A stretch of 64,000 nucleotides of DNA from CAKSQF01 sp051868045 (GTDB lineage: Bacteria; Bacillota; Clostridia; Oscillospirales; CAG-272), in NCBI GenBank assembly GCA_051868045.1, contig JBJDZN010000076.1, positions 62,001 to 126,000 on the forward strand. The letters are read 5' to 3'. Under the pieces are notes generated by a model. That model worked only from the letters and a program-made list of their open reading frames with translations, did not search any database and was not told where the DNA came from. Positions 7,506 to 16,131 of the stretch are shown here, piece by piece (the first letter of the stretch is position 1; each line of letters starts with the position of its first letter). A program made the position numbers and the translations under genes.

Positions 7506-8522
7506 ATGAAAATATTGGCTTTTGAGTCCTCCTGCGACGAGACCTCAGTGGCGGTTGTGGACATTGACGAGGACCATCGCACCATTCTGTCCAATCTGGT
7601 GGCAACCCAGATCGCAACCCACGCCCTGTATGGCGGGGTTGTCCCCGAAATTGCCAGCCGTGCTCATGCCGAGGCCATTTCCCCTTTGTGCTATGGCGCA
7701 CTGGAGCAGGCGGGAGTGGGAATGGATCAGATCGACGCCATCGCCGTCACTGCCTGTCCCGGATTGATCGGGGCACTGATGGTGGGCGTCAATTTCGCTA
7801 AGGCATTGGCGTTTGCCTATCATAAGCCCTTGATACCGGTCAATCATGTGAAGGGACACGCCGCCGCCGCTTATTTTGAGAATCCCGAGCTTAAGGCACC
7901 CTTTTTCGCCCTGATTGCCTCGGGCGGGCATACCTCTTTAACCTATGTGGAAACCCCCACCGATTTCAAACCCGTGGGCAGAACCCGGGACGATGCGGCA
8001 GGGGAGGCCTTCGATAAATCGGCAAGACGGCTGGGATTGCCCTATCCCGGCGGAGCCGAGATGGACCGTCTGGCTTCGCTCGGCAACCCCGATGCGATCC
8101 GTTTTCCCTCCGCTGCCCTGCGAGGAAGTCTGGATTTCAGCTTCAGCGGACTGAAAACCGCCGTTATGAACTATCTTCACACCGAGGAGCAGAAGGGAAA
8201 CGCCATCTGCCGTGAAGACGTCGCCGCCTCCTTTACCAAGGCGGTTTGTACGTCGGTGACGACCCAGCTTGCCGAGGCCTATAAAATCTACCGTTTTGAT
8301 CGGCTGGTGCTGGCAGGCGGAGTGGCGGCGAATTCCCATTTGCGTGCTGCCCTTACCGATTTCTGCGGCAGACGGGGAATCCGGCTGTTTATGCCCTCCA
8401 AAGGACTTTGCGGAGATAACGCCGCCATGATCGGCGTACAGGGATATTTCGAATATTGTGCCGGACATCTGGCTGACAGTAGCCTGACTGCCCGGGCATC
8501 TTCGGGAAAATCGGTATTTTGA
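7506..8522 (+). CDS. tsaD: tRNA N6-adenosine threonylcarbamoyltransferase
   Basis: TsaD transfers the threonylcarbamoyl group from threonylcarbamoyl-AMP to A37 of ANN-decoding tRNAs, together with TsaB and TsaE. The 338-residue protein has the ASKHA fold signatures: MKILAFESSCDETSVAVV at the N-terminus, the metal-binding HxxxH (His114 and His118 in NHVKGH), and FALIASGGHTSL, DDAAGEAFDK and LAGGVAANSHLR. The start MKILAFE is the family norm; an upstream in-frame ATG at 7476 would add ten unsupported residues. tsaB and tsaE are not in this window. Confidence 0.97.
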   Translation: MKILAFESSCDETSVAVVDIDEDHRTILSNLVATQIATHALYGGVVPEIASRAHAEAISPLCYGALEQAGVGMDQIDAIAVTACPGLIGALMVGVNFAKALAFAYHKPLIPVNHVKGHAAAAYFENPELKAPFFALIASGGHTSLTYVETPTDFKPVGRTRDDAAGEAFDKSARRLGLPYPGGAEMDRLASLGNPDAIRFPSAALRGSLDFSFSGLKTAVMNYLHTEEQKGNAICREDVAASFTKAVCTSVTTQLAEAYKIYRFDRLVLAGGVAANSHLRAALTDFCGRRGIRLFMPSKGLCGDNAAMIGVQGYFEYCAGHLADSSLTARASSGKSVF

Positions 8523-8527
8523 TGAAA

Positions 8528-8566
8528 GTTTTGTCGTTTTGACGAAACAAATCGGGATTTTTTCCC
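8528..8566 (+). terminator. Hairpins behind tsaD
   Basis: GTTTTGTC/GACGAAAC (8 bp, one wobble) is followed by CGGGA-TTTTTT-CCCG. Neither has a long trailing T run, so termination here is only probable. Confidence 0.4.
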
Positions 8567-8641
8567 GGATGAAAGTTTGACCGATGTCTGCCGTCTGTCT
8601 GCCGTCGAAAAAATATCGGCAAAAAATGGAAATCGGCAAAC

Positions 8642-8747
8642 TGTGGAAAACTCTGTGGAAAGTGTGGAAAACCGACCTTCAAAACCGATTCAGTCACAGG
8701 AATCGACAAATTTATACGGGTTTTCCACGAAATCCGCCTGTGGAAAA
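8642..8747. promoter_or_regulatory. Cluster of DnaA-box-like nonamers before rex
   Basis: TGTGGAAAA occurs at 8642-8650, 8663-8671 and 8739-8747. TGTGGAAAG occurs at 8654-8662 and the inverted TTTTCCACG at 8721-8729. TTTTCCACA fits the relaxed DnaA-box consensus TTWTNCACA. An A/T-rich tract of about 45 bp (8752-8797) follows. The cluster fills most of the 350-bp tsaD-rex gap and precedes an operon with two replication-initiation-like genes. DnaA binding is an inference; no oriC genes are nearby. Confidence 0.5.
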
Positions 8748-8872
8748 GTGGAATTTTTTCTTCCCCTTTTTTCTTTTAAAAACGAAAATTTTTTCGTCAG
8801 CCCCTCCCAAAGTCGGCAGGCATGGGTTGATCAGATTGCACAAGAGCCGCCGACACAGTATGAGGTGATGAT

Positions 8873-9589
8873 TTGACACACGATAACATAAATAAAACAG
8901 GAACTCCCGGGGTGTCCAATGCGGTGATCAACCGACTCCCCCGCTACTACCGCTATCTGCGGGATCTGCTTTCCAAAGACATTCTGCGCATCAGCTCCGG
9001 GGAATTGTCCGGACTGATGAATGTAACCGCTTCCCAGATCAGACAGGATCTGAACTGCTTCGGCGGCTTCGGACAGCAGGGCTACGGCTACAATGTAAAA
9101 TATCTGTACAGCAAAATCGGCGACATTCTGGGCGTCAATGAGGCCTATCATGCGGTGATCATCGGCGCCGGAAATCTGGGTCATGCGCTGGCGGCGTCGT
9201 CAACCTTCCAGAACAGGGGCGTCTTCCTGCGGGCTATGTTCGATGTCCGTCCCGAGCTGATCGGAACCGAGATCAGCGGGCTTCCGGTCTACGATTCTGC
9301 CGATCTGGACCGCTATTTTGCCGAAAATAAGGTGGATATTGCCGTTCTGGTGGTTCCCAAATCGGTTGCTCAGGATGTTGCCAATCAGGTCTGCGCCCTT
9401 GGGGTCAAGGGAATCTGGAATTTCACCGGTGTCGAGCTGGTTCTCCCGACCGAGATCGCTGTCCAGAACGTACATATGGGGGATCTGCTCATGACCCTGT
9501 GCTATCAGATCCGGGTAGGGAACGAGGAATTGAAAAAATCCTTCGAGTCCGACGGTACCCAAAGGGAAGACCATGAAGATCAGGATTAA
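8873..9589 (+). CDS. rex: Redox-sensing transcriptional repressor Rex
   Basis: Rex binds DNA when the NAD+/NADH ratio is high and leaves when NADH binds, controlling fermentation genes. Residues 16-70 form the winged helix (SNAVINRLPRYYRYLRDLL, VTASQIRQDLNCFGGFGQQGYGY). The Rossmann NADH site is GAGNLG at 98-103, followed by the VVPKSVAQDVA and IWNFTGVEL segments. The TTG start at 8873 follows a strong GAGGTGAT (8862-8869). The frame continues 17 bp into the next gene, so both are probably cotranslated. Possible targets include adhE at the left edge, but no clear Rex operator was found in front of a gene here. Confidence 0.95.
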   Translation: MTHDNINKTGTPGVSNAVINRLPRYYRYLRDLLSKDILRISSGELSGLMNVTASQIRQDLNCFGGFGQQGYGYNVKYLYSKIGDILGVNEAYHAVIIGAGNLGHALAASSTFQNRGVFLRAMFDVRPELIGTEISGLPVYDSADLDRYFAENKVDIAVLVVPKSVAQDVANQVCALGVKGIWNFTGVELVLPTEIAVQNVHMGDLLMTLCYQIRVGNEELKKSFESDGTQREDHEDQD

Positions 9590-10538
9590 CTATGGTGAAC
9601 AGGTGGTCGCCCTTCCCGGAAAGGTGATGTCCCTGATGAAGGATGCCGATGCCGTCGCCCTTAAAGTCCTGTTGATTCTGGCATCGTCGTCGGGGGAGCA
9701 AACCGAAGTTTCCGCCCTTGCGGCAGCAGCGGGATGCAGTTCCGAGGATGCCGAAAAGGCATTGAATTTCTGGCGGCAGGCGGGAATCGTTTTCGTGGAC
9801 TCCAAGGCGACTGCCGTGACGATCACCGCTCATCAGGTGGACACGGCAAAGGTCAGTATTGTACACTCCGGCGAAATGCCCAGCTATACGGGCAAGGAAA
9901 TCGAGCGTCTGTTTGAGGCAAACGGCGAGCTTCGCAATTTCATTGACGAATGTCAGAGACTTCTGGGAAAACTGCTGTCCGTGTCCGAGATCAACAAGCT
10001 CATCGGACTGGTGGACTACTACCGCTTTTCCGGGGACTACGTTCTCCTGCTGGTAAAGCGGTGCGTGGAGATCGGCAAGGGATCGGTTCCCTATATCGTT
10101 CGCACGGCGATCTCCATGTACAACAGTGGAATCGTCACCATCGAGGCTCTGGAGGATAAGATCCGTGAGGAGGACGAGGTCCTTGCCATGGAGACCACCC
10201 TTAGAAAACTTATGGGATGGGGCAAGCGTGCCCTGACCGACAAAGAAAAACGGTTCGTCAAATGCTGGACCGAGTGGCAGATTCCCGACGATATGCTGGA
10301 GCTGGTCTATCAGATCACGGTGGATGCCACCAAGGGACCCTCCATGCCTTACATGAATAAGATTCTGACCAGCTGGCGGGAGGCGGGCTATAAGACGGCA
10401 AACGATGCCCGTGCCGCCATGGAGCAGTATAAACAGAAGAAGGCGGCAGCGACGGGCGGCTCCTCCTTCAACCGGGATGAATTTTTCGAGGCGGCAATCC
10501 GCCACAGTCTGGAAATCCACGGAAAATCAGAGGGCTGA
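9573..10538 (+). CDS. DnaD/DnaB-domain replication initiation protein
   Basis: A 321-residue protein of the DnaD family, which in low-G+C Gram-positives remodels DNA and helps load the replicative helicase. An N-terminal winged-helix-like region (about 25-85, VALKVLLILASSSGEQTEVSALAAAAGCSSEDAEKALNFW) is followed by two DnaB_2/DD2-type helical modules (about 105-190 and 195-285). The second contains the characteristic YMNKILTSWREAGYKTANDA. It overlaps rex by 17 bp and is followed by the helicase-loader gene. An upstream ribosome binding site is GGGAAGA at about 9561. Confidence 0.85.
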   Translation: MKIRINYGEQVVALPGKVMSLMKDADAVALKVLLILASSSGEQTEVSALAAAAGCSSEDAEKALNFWRQAGIVFVDSKATAVTITAHQVDTAKVSIVHSGEMPSYTGKEIERLFEANGELRNFIDECQRLLGKLLSVSEINKLIGLVDYYRFSGDYVLLLVKRCVEIGKGSVPYIVRTAISMYNSGIVTIEALEDKIREEDEVLAMETTLRKLMGWGKRALTDKEKRFVKCWTEWQIPDDMLELVYQITVDATKGPSMPYMNKILTSWREAGYKTANDARAAMEQYKQKKAAATGGSSFNRDEFFEAAIRHSLEIHGKSEG

Positions 10539-10591
10539 CCGGCGGAAGATGCCTGATTTTTCGGGATTTTGATCAAAAGGGGTGAGTATCG

Positions 10592-11575
10592 GTGGGCTAT
10601 AACCGTGAGAATTATATCCGGATCAAGCGGGAATATGAGGAAAAACGCTCTGCCGCAATGGAACTGGCAAGGGCGCATCAGAAGGAAATCCATGAGCGGA
10701 TCCCTGCCATTGCCCACATCGACAGTGAGTTGGCTGGAACCGGTCTCCAGATTATGAACGAGATTTCGGCGGGAAAATACCGCCTGAAGGATCGACTTGC
10801 CGAAGTTCGCCGGAACAACGAAAAGCTCCAGGCAGAGCGGGGAAGACTGCTGACCGCCTACGGCTATCCCGCAGACTATACCTTTCCTCATTTCGATTGC
10901 CCGAAATGTCAGGATACCGGCTTTGTGGATGCCAAAATGTGTTCCTGTATGCGGTTTCGTCTGACCATGGCGGGACTGGAAAGTTCGGGGCTGGGCAGAC
11001 TGTTCGAAACCCAGAATTTTGATACCTTCAGTCTGAAATACTATCAAAATGACCCAAATACCTACCGCAAAATGACCTCTATTCTGGAAATTTGCAACGA
11101 ATATGCCGAGAATTTCGACTCCTGCACCCGTGAGAATCTGCTGCTTTGCGGCAAAACGGGGCTGGGAAAAACCCATCTGTCCACAGCGATGGCGGGTACG
11201 ATCATTTCCAAGGGGTATGAGGTGGTCTATGAGAGTGCCCAGAACCTGTTTGATGACTACTCAGCCGAGCGATTCGGCAGATCGACCGGGGGCAGGGAGC
11301 CGGATACAGCCCGGTATCTGGAGAGCGATCTTTTGATTATCGACGATCTGGGAACCGAAAGCGGCAACACCTTCACGGTCAGCTGCCTGTACAATCTGCT
11401 GAACAGCCGCATCATCAGCGGAAAGCCCATGATTCTGAGTACCAACCTCAGCTCCGACGAACTGCAAAAGCGATACGGCGATCGGATTTTCTCCCGGCTG
11501 ATCGGCGAGTTCACGGTTCTGCCCTTCGTGGGAACCGACGTGCGTATGCAGAAACGGTCGAACGGATCAATTTGA
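10592..11575 (+). CDS. DnaC/DnaI-like AAA+ helicase loader
   Basis: A 327-residue AAA+ ATPase that would deliver the replicative helicase to DNA. An N-terminal coiled-coil region (about 1-90) precedes a cysteine group (Cys103, 106, 117 and 119) likely to bind zinc. The ATPase core has Walker A GKTGLGKT (187-194), Walker B LLIIDDLGTE, sensor 1 LSTN and an arginine-finger candidate in RIFSRL. IstB-like transposition helpers share this core, but the zinc region, the length and the dnaD-like gene just before it favour a helicase loader. GTG start with AAGGGGTGA upstream. Confidence 0.85.
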   Translation: MGYNRENYIRIKREYEEKRSAAMELARAHQKEIHERIPAIAHIDSELAGTGLQIMNEISAGKYRLKDRLAEVRRNNEKLQAERGRLLTAYGYPADYTFPHFDCPKCQDTGFVDAKMCSCMRFRLTMAGLESSGLGRLFETQNFDTFSLKYYQNDPNTYRKMTSILEICNEYAENFDSCTRENLLLCGKTGLGKTHLSTAMAGTIISKGYEVVYESAQNLFDDYSAERFGRSTGGREPDTARYLESDLLIIDDLGTESGNTFTVSCLYNLLNSRIISGKPMILSTNLSSDELQKRYGDRIFSRLIGEFTVLPFVGTDVRMQKRSNGSI

Positions 11576-11602
11576 AATCTGAAAAAGGAAAGAGACGAAG
11601 GA

Positions 11603-12382
11603 ATGTTTTACCGTGAACAGTTCGGGGAGCTTGTCATCGAGAAATCGGATATAATCGAAGTTCCCCACGCCTTTTCCACCCGATATGGAGGAGTCAGCAG
11701 CAAGGATTATCTTGCTACCCTGAATGTCGGCGAGAACCGGGGAGACTCGGAGGAGAATGTCCTTGAGAACATCGGACGGCTTCTTGCTCCCCTGGGTCAT
11801 AGCCGCAAGACGGCAGTGCTGGCAAAACAGGTGCATTCGCTGAATGTCCGCCGGGTCACTCCGTCGGACGGCGGCAGAATGTTCGAGGACACCGACGGCT
11901 TTGTGACCGATCAGAAGGGAATTGCCCTGATGGTGAAAATTGCAGACTGCGTTCCCATTCTCCTCTGGGATCCTGAGGGCGGCGTGATCGCTGCCCTTCA
12001 TGCCGGATGGCGGGGAAGTGCCGGCGGAATTGCCGGGGTGGGCGTCCGGTCCATGGCGGCACTTGGTGCCGATCGACGACGGATACGGGCGGCAATCGGC
12101 GCTTGCATTCACGTCTGCTGCTATGAGGTACAGAACGATTTTGTCGATGCCATGACCGCCCTTGCGGGAAAAGAACTTGCAGATGGGTGTATCACCCGAA
12201 GACAGGGCAAAATCTATGCCGACCTTCCCGAGCTGAACCGCCGGATGCTGCTTCTGTCCGGACTTTCGGAGGAGAATATTGACCTCAATCCCGCCTGCAC
12301 CTGCTGTCATCCCGATCGCTATTTTTCCCATCGGGCAAGCGGCGGACAAAGGGGAACCATGGCGGCGGTGATTTCACTGTGA
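11603..12382 (+). CDS. pgeF: YlmD/PgeF-type multicopper-like purine nucleoside phosphorylase or peptidoglycan editing factor
   Basis: A 259-residue DUF152 (laccase-domain) protein. Members have been shown to act as purine nucleoside phosphorylase/adenosine deaminase (YlmD) or as an editing factor removing L-Ser-containing muropeptide precursors (PgeF). The metal-site motifs are LAKQVHS (histidine), VKIADCVPILLWD (cysteine), AALHAGWRGSAGG (histidine) and the IGACIHVCCYEV strand. The C-terminal TCCHPDRYFSHRASGGQRGTM is diagnostic. It follows the helicase loader by 27 bp with RBS AAAGGAAAG. Confidence 0.9.
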   Translation: MFYREQFGELVIEKSDIIEVPHAFSTRYGGVSSKDYLATLNVGENRGDSEENVLENIGRLLAPLGHSRKTAVLAKQVHSLNVRRVTPSDGGRMFEDTDGFVTDQKGIALMVKIADCVPILLWDPEGGVIAALHAGWRGSAGGIAGVGVRSMAALGADRRRIRAAIGACIHVCCYEVQNDFVDAMTALAGKELADGCITRRQGKIYADLPELNRRMLLLSGLSEENIDLNPACTCCHPDRYFSHRASGGQRGTMAAVISL

Positions 12383-12468
12383 AGATAGGAATCTATTGTG
12401 ATTTATTGTGATCTTTTGGTGAATTTTGCGCAGATTGCGGTTTTGTTCAGAGTTTGTTTAAATATCCA

Positions 12469-12477
12469 TGGTATACT
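12469..12477 (+). promoter_or_regulatory. Possible extended -10 promoter of the Gld-like operon
   Basis: TGG directly before TATACT (12472-12477); no good -35 at 16-18 bp. It lies in the 223-bp gap 12383-12605, which otherwise shows only short direct repeats of ATTGTGAT near 12400. Confidence 0.4.
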
Positions 12478-12605
12478 GATCGGTGGCAAGTCATGATCGG
12501 AATGTGAATTATGTGAATACGGATAAAATACTATTTGCGGGACCCTGAATAAGGTTTGGCAAATTGCAATAGGAGAAAGCAATATCAGAAAGGAATTTAG
12601 TGCCA

Positions 12606-13631
12606 ATGATTAAGATTGAGAATCTGGGAAAGCGGTACGGAGACAAATGGGTGGTGGATCATATCAGCTTTTCCGTAGAAGAGGGCGAGATCGTGGGATT
12701 TCTCGGACCCAACGGAGCGGGGAAGACAACCACCATGTCCATGCTGACCGGCTTTTTGTCCTCCACCGAGGGAAGTGCTGAGATCAACGGAATCAATATT
12801 CTGGACGAGCCTATCCGGGCAAAGAAGGAGATCGGTTATCTGCCCGAAATGCCCCCTCTCTACATGGAGATGACCGTCAGGGAGTATTTGAACTTCATTT
12901 ATGATCTGAAGGGTTGTCATCTCAACCGTGCCAAGCATCTGAAGGAGATCTGCGACACCGTTCGGATCAGCGACGTGTACGACAGAGTGATCCGCAACCT
13001 GTCCAAGGGATACCGTCAGCGTGTGGGCATTGCACAGGCACTGGTGGGCAATCCCAAGGTTATCATTTTCGACGAGCCTACCGTGGGTCTGGACCCCAAG
13101 CAGATCATCGAGATCCGTAACCTGATCAAAACGCTGGGCAAGAACCATACGGTCATCCTGTCCACCCATATTCTCCCCGAGGTTCAGGCGGTCTGCGACC
13201 GGATCATCATTATCAACAAGGGCAAGATCGTCGCCAATGAGCGCACCGACGATATTTCCAAGATGTTCAGCGGCAACCGCCGGTTGACGCTGAAAATTTG
13301 CGGACCTCAGAAGGAGGTTCTGAACGCCCTCCGTTCGGTGAACGGAGTCAGCTACGCCGAGGTGCTGGGCAATCATGATACCGATTCCACGTCCTATCTG
13401 GTGGAGTGCGAGGCAGGACTGGATGTCCGTAAGCCTCTGTCCCGAACCGTTTCGTCAAACGGCTGGATTATGATCGGAATGGAGTCCATGGGGGCAAGTC
13501 TTGAGGATATTTTCCTTGCCGTCGTGGATGCTCCAGAGCCTGTGCGTAAAAAGAGGCGCAGGAACCGGGACGCCGCCGGTCAGAAGAACGACGCTAAGGA
13601 TCAGAACATCCAGAAGGAGGATCAGAAATAA
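12606..13631 (+). CDS. ABC transporter ATP-binding protein (GldA/CcmA-like)
   Basis: A 341-residue ATPase of an ABC-2-type transporter. Walker A is GPNGAGKT (34-41), the Q-loop region is YLPEMPPLYMEMTVREYL, the signature is LSKGYRQR and Walker B is VIIFDEPTVGLDP, with the H-loop at STHI. A ~110-residue C-terminal extension ends in a basic tail (KKRRRNRD). It resembles GldA of the bacteroidete gliding/secretion ABC complex, and the next genes match GldF and GldG. ATG at 12606 gives the family-typical MIKIENLGKRYG; a GTG at 12600 is closer to the AAAGGA site. The permease gene follows after 2 bp. Confidence 0.9.
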   Translation: MIKIENLGKRYGDKWVVDHISFSVEEGEIVGFLGPNGAGKTTTMSMLTGFLSSTEGSAEINGINILDEPIRAKKEIGYLPEMPPLYMEMTVREYLNFIYDLKGCHLNRAKHLKEICDTVRISDVYDRVIRNLSKGYRQRVGIAQALVGNPKVIIFDEPTVGLDPKQIIEIRNLIKTLGKNHTVILSTHILPEVQAVCDRIIIINKGKIVANERTDDISKMFSGNRRLTLKICGPQKEVLNALRSVNGVSYAEVLGNHDTDSTSYLVECEAGLDVRKPLSRTVSSNGWIMIGMESMGASLEDIFLAVVDAPEPVRKKRRRNRDAAGQKNDAKDQNIQKEDQK

Positions 13632-13633
13632 TT

Positions 13634-14341
13634 ATGTTTGCCATCTTCAAGAGAGAGCTTCGCTCCTATTTTGTATCGCCCATCGGTTACATTTTCGTGG
13701 CAGTCTTTTTGATTGCCAGTGGACTGATTTTCTCCTACTGCACGCTGCAGCAGGGCGCAAATTCATCGGTTTCTGCCTATTTTTCCATGCTGCTTGTGGT
13801 TTACATCGTGGTACTGCCCCTGCTGACCATGAAACTGTTTGCCGATGAAAAGAAATCCCGTACCGAGCAACTGCTGCTGACCTCCCCCGTCAGCCTGATG
13901 GGTATGGTTTGCGCAAAGTTTTTTGCCGCCTACACGGTATTTGCGGCAACCTATCTGGTATCCTGCATCAGCTTCCTTGCTCTCTATCAGTACGGAAATC
14001 CCAACGGTGCCGTTCTGTTCGGTTCCTCGCTGGCGATCCTTCTGGCAGGTGCTGCCTGCATTGCCATCGGCGTGTTCATTTCATCGCTGACCGAGAATCA
14101 GCTGATTGCGGCACTGCTGACCATGGGCGTTATCGTCCTGTTCGTTATGGCATCGGCATTCAATGCCTTTATCGACACCTATGTGATCCGTGCCGTTCTG
14201 AGCTGGGTTTCCATTCTGGAGCGTCTGAGCAGCTTTACCTACGGATATTTCGATATTCAGGCATTGATCTATTATATTTCCATCACCTTCGTCTTCCTGT
14301 TCCTGACGGTACGCGTGTATGACAAGCGTCGCTGGGAATAA
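13634..14341 (+). CDS. ABC-2 type permease (GldF-like)
   Basis: A 235-residue membrane protein with six predicted spans, a usual size for ABC-2 permeases. The opening FKRELRSYFVSPIGYIFVAVFL is the common N-terminal signature of GldF/NosY-type permeases, followed by the cytoplasmic loop FADEKKSRTEQLLLTSPVSL. It starts 2 bp after the ATPase gene and is the obvious partner. The substrate is unknown. About 100 bp without features separate it from the next gene. Confidence 0.88.
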   Translation: MFAIFKRELRSYFVSPIGYIFVAVFLIASGLIFSYCTLQQGANSSVSAYFSMLLVVYIVVLPLLTMKLFADEKKSRTEQLLLTSPVSLMGMVCAKFFAAYTVFAATYLVSCISFLALYQYGNPNGAVLFGSSLAILLAGAACIAIGVFISSLTENQLIAALLTMGVIVLFVMASAFNAFIDTYVIRAVLSWVSILERLSSFTYGYFDIQALIYYISITFVFLFLTVRVYDKRRWE

Positions 14342-14445
14342 AGATGGCTCCGGCGGACAGAATTTGATCTCCATGGTGCAGAGGAGTCTGACACCAAGGG
14401 GACGATACGATGACGAGACAATAAGGAAAGGAAACGGTTTCAACC

Positions 14446-16116
14446 ATGAAAACGAAGAATAAACGGATTCATCGCTCGCTGTCAACGCTGTTGACGGTCG
14501 GTGTCGTTATTGCCGTGATCCTTGTGAATGTTCTGCTGTCGGCTTTCCTCGGGGACGAGGTGCTGACGGTTGATATGACCAAAGAGGGCTTCAACGAGAT
14601 TTCCGACGAGTCCAAGGCTCTTCTGAGTGAAATCAAGCCGGAAGAGAACCATTTTACCATTTATTTCCTTGCCGACAAGGATGAGCTTCAGTCGGCAGAG
14701 ATGGGTTACAATAACGCAACCTCAGGATCGACCACCAACCTTTGGGGAATGAAATACGTCTGGGAACTGGCGCAGACCTTTGCGCAGACCTACGACTTTA
14801 TCACGGTGGAGACCCTTCATATCCAGCGGGATGCGGACAAGCTGGAGGCGTTCCGCTCCACGGCGGGAACCACCTTCTCCAAGCAGGATGTCATTATTGA
14901 CAACTATACTCAGGAAGTGGACAGCGAAGGCAATCCCCTGGTGGACAGCGAAGGCAATCCTGTCATGCACCACAATTTCCGTATCTGTAAGCGGGACTCC
15001 TTCTATACGACCGACTCCTCTACCGGTTACGCCTTCGCCTTCAACGGCGATCTGCGCTTCACTTCCACCATTCTCTCTCTGGCGGGAGCCAATCCGGTCG
15101 TCTATTTTGTGACCGGTCACGGTGAGAGCGTGGGAGATGACACGACGCTGGATGCTTCCATGATGGCTGACTACGGAGAGGCTCAGGCACTGCGGGATCT
15201 GCTCTTCAAGGCGGGCTTTGTCACCAAGAAGATCAATCTGCAAACCGAGTACCGGGAGCTGTTTGAAGATGACAGCGCAAGACTGCTGGTACTGTACGGA
15301 CCCACCTCCGATTTTATCGTAGAGGACGGTCAGGTCAGTGAGATCGACATTTTGAGGAAGTTCCTGTCCTATGAGGATCATCACGCCATGGTCTTCTTTG
15401 CCGATGAGGCAGAGGAACAGCCCAATCTGCAGGAATATTTCTGGGATTACTGGGGTGTCCGGACGACGGATAACACGGTGGTGGATTCGGGAACCAACAG
15501 CCTGACTCCGGACGGAAAGACCTTCCTGGCGGCATATGAAACCGACCCTTACAGCGTGGGAATCAATCTGACCAGCAGTCTCTCAGGGCTGACCTCCAGT
15601 CCCGCAGCGGTGTTCAGGAATGCCCGGGTACTGGAGATGTCCGATGCCTTCCTGCAAAACAACGGATTTTATGAGTTCATGGTGACAACCTATGTGGGAT
15701 CGGTCTTCCTGGCACCGACCAGTGCTGCTGCGGTGGATGCCGATGGCAGTCAGGTTGCCGACTATGAGACCGCCGGTCAGGGCTCGGTAATGGCACTGTC
15801 CTTCGCCAGCCGCTATTCTGACGATAACCGCGAGGTTTCCAATTATACGCTCTTTTGCAGTGGAACCGGATTTGCCGACAGCGATCTGATCGAAAGTACC
15901 GCCTACTGTAACAGCGACGTCCTGTTCTATGCCATGCGTCTGATGGCAAAGGAGACCGTTCCCTTTGAGATCGACTTCAAGGTGATCGAGGGGCAGGCAT
16001 TGGAATCGGTGGGAACGTCGGATGTGATCGCATGGACGGTCTGCCTTTGCGGACTGGTTCCCGTGACCATGCTGATACTGGGCACGGTGGTCTATGTGAA
16101 GAGAAGACACAGATAA
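14446..16116 (+). CDS. GldG-like ABC-associated protein, paralogue 1
   Basis: A 556-residue protein with one N-terminal membrane helix (about 15-36), a long extracytoplasmic region and a C-terminal helix (about 525-547, ending VYVKRRHR). This is the layout of the ABC_transp_aux/GldG family. LTVDMTKEGFNEISDESKALL matches the family start, where secreted domain folding begins after the helix; VVYFVTGHGES and the later DYGEAQALRDLLFKAGF belong to the conserved core. Bases 14917-14964 hold a 24-bp tandem duplication encoding VDSEGNPL-VDSEGNPV. Its role in the transporter is unknown. Confidence 0.8.
   Translation: MKTKNKRIHRSLSTLLTVGVVIAVILVNVLLSAFLGDEVLTVDMTKEGFNEISDESKALLSEIKPEENHFTIYFLADKDELQSAEMGYNNATSGSTTNLWGMKYVWELAQTFAQTYDFITVETLHIQRDADKLEAFRSTAGTTFSKQDVIIDNYTQEVDSEGNPLVDSEGNPVMHHNFRICKRDSFYTTDSSTGYAFAFNGDLRFTSTILSLAGANPVVYFVTGHGESVGDDTTLDASMMADYGEAQALRDLLFKAGFVTKKINLQTEYRELFEDDSARLLVLYGPTSDFIVEDGQVSEIDILRKFLSYEDHHAMVFFADEAEEQPNLQEYFWDYWGVRTTDNTVVDSGTNSLTPDGKTFLAAYETDPYSVGINLTSSLSGLTSSPAAVFRNARVLEMSDAFLQNNGFYEFMVTTYVGSVFLAPTSAAAVDADGSQVADYETAGQGSVMALSFASRYSDDNREVSNYTLFCSGTGFADSDLIESTAYCNSDVLFYAMRLMAKETVPFEIDFKVIEGQALESVGTSDVIAWTVCLCGLVPVTMLILGTVVYVKRRHR
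14917..14964 (+). repeat. In-frame 24-bp tandem duplication
   Basis: Two copies of an eight-codon unit (VDSEGNP plus one residue) inside the first GldG-like gene. The first 20 bases are identical, so the duplication is recent. Confidence 0.8.
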
Positions 16117-16131
16117 GAAGGGACGGACAAG

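Noticed and set aside
8642..8797. Chromosomal origin oriC at the DnaA-box-like cluster
   Set aside because: No dnaA, dnaN, recF, rpmH or rnpA nearby and the boxes are non-consensus variants; a regulatory or titration site is the more modest reading.
10592..11575. IstB-type transposase helper
   Set aside because: No transposase or inverted repeats adjacent; zinc cysteines and the dnaD-like neighbour favour a helicase loader.
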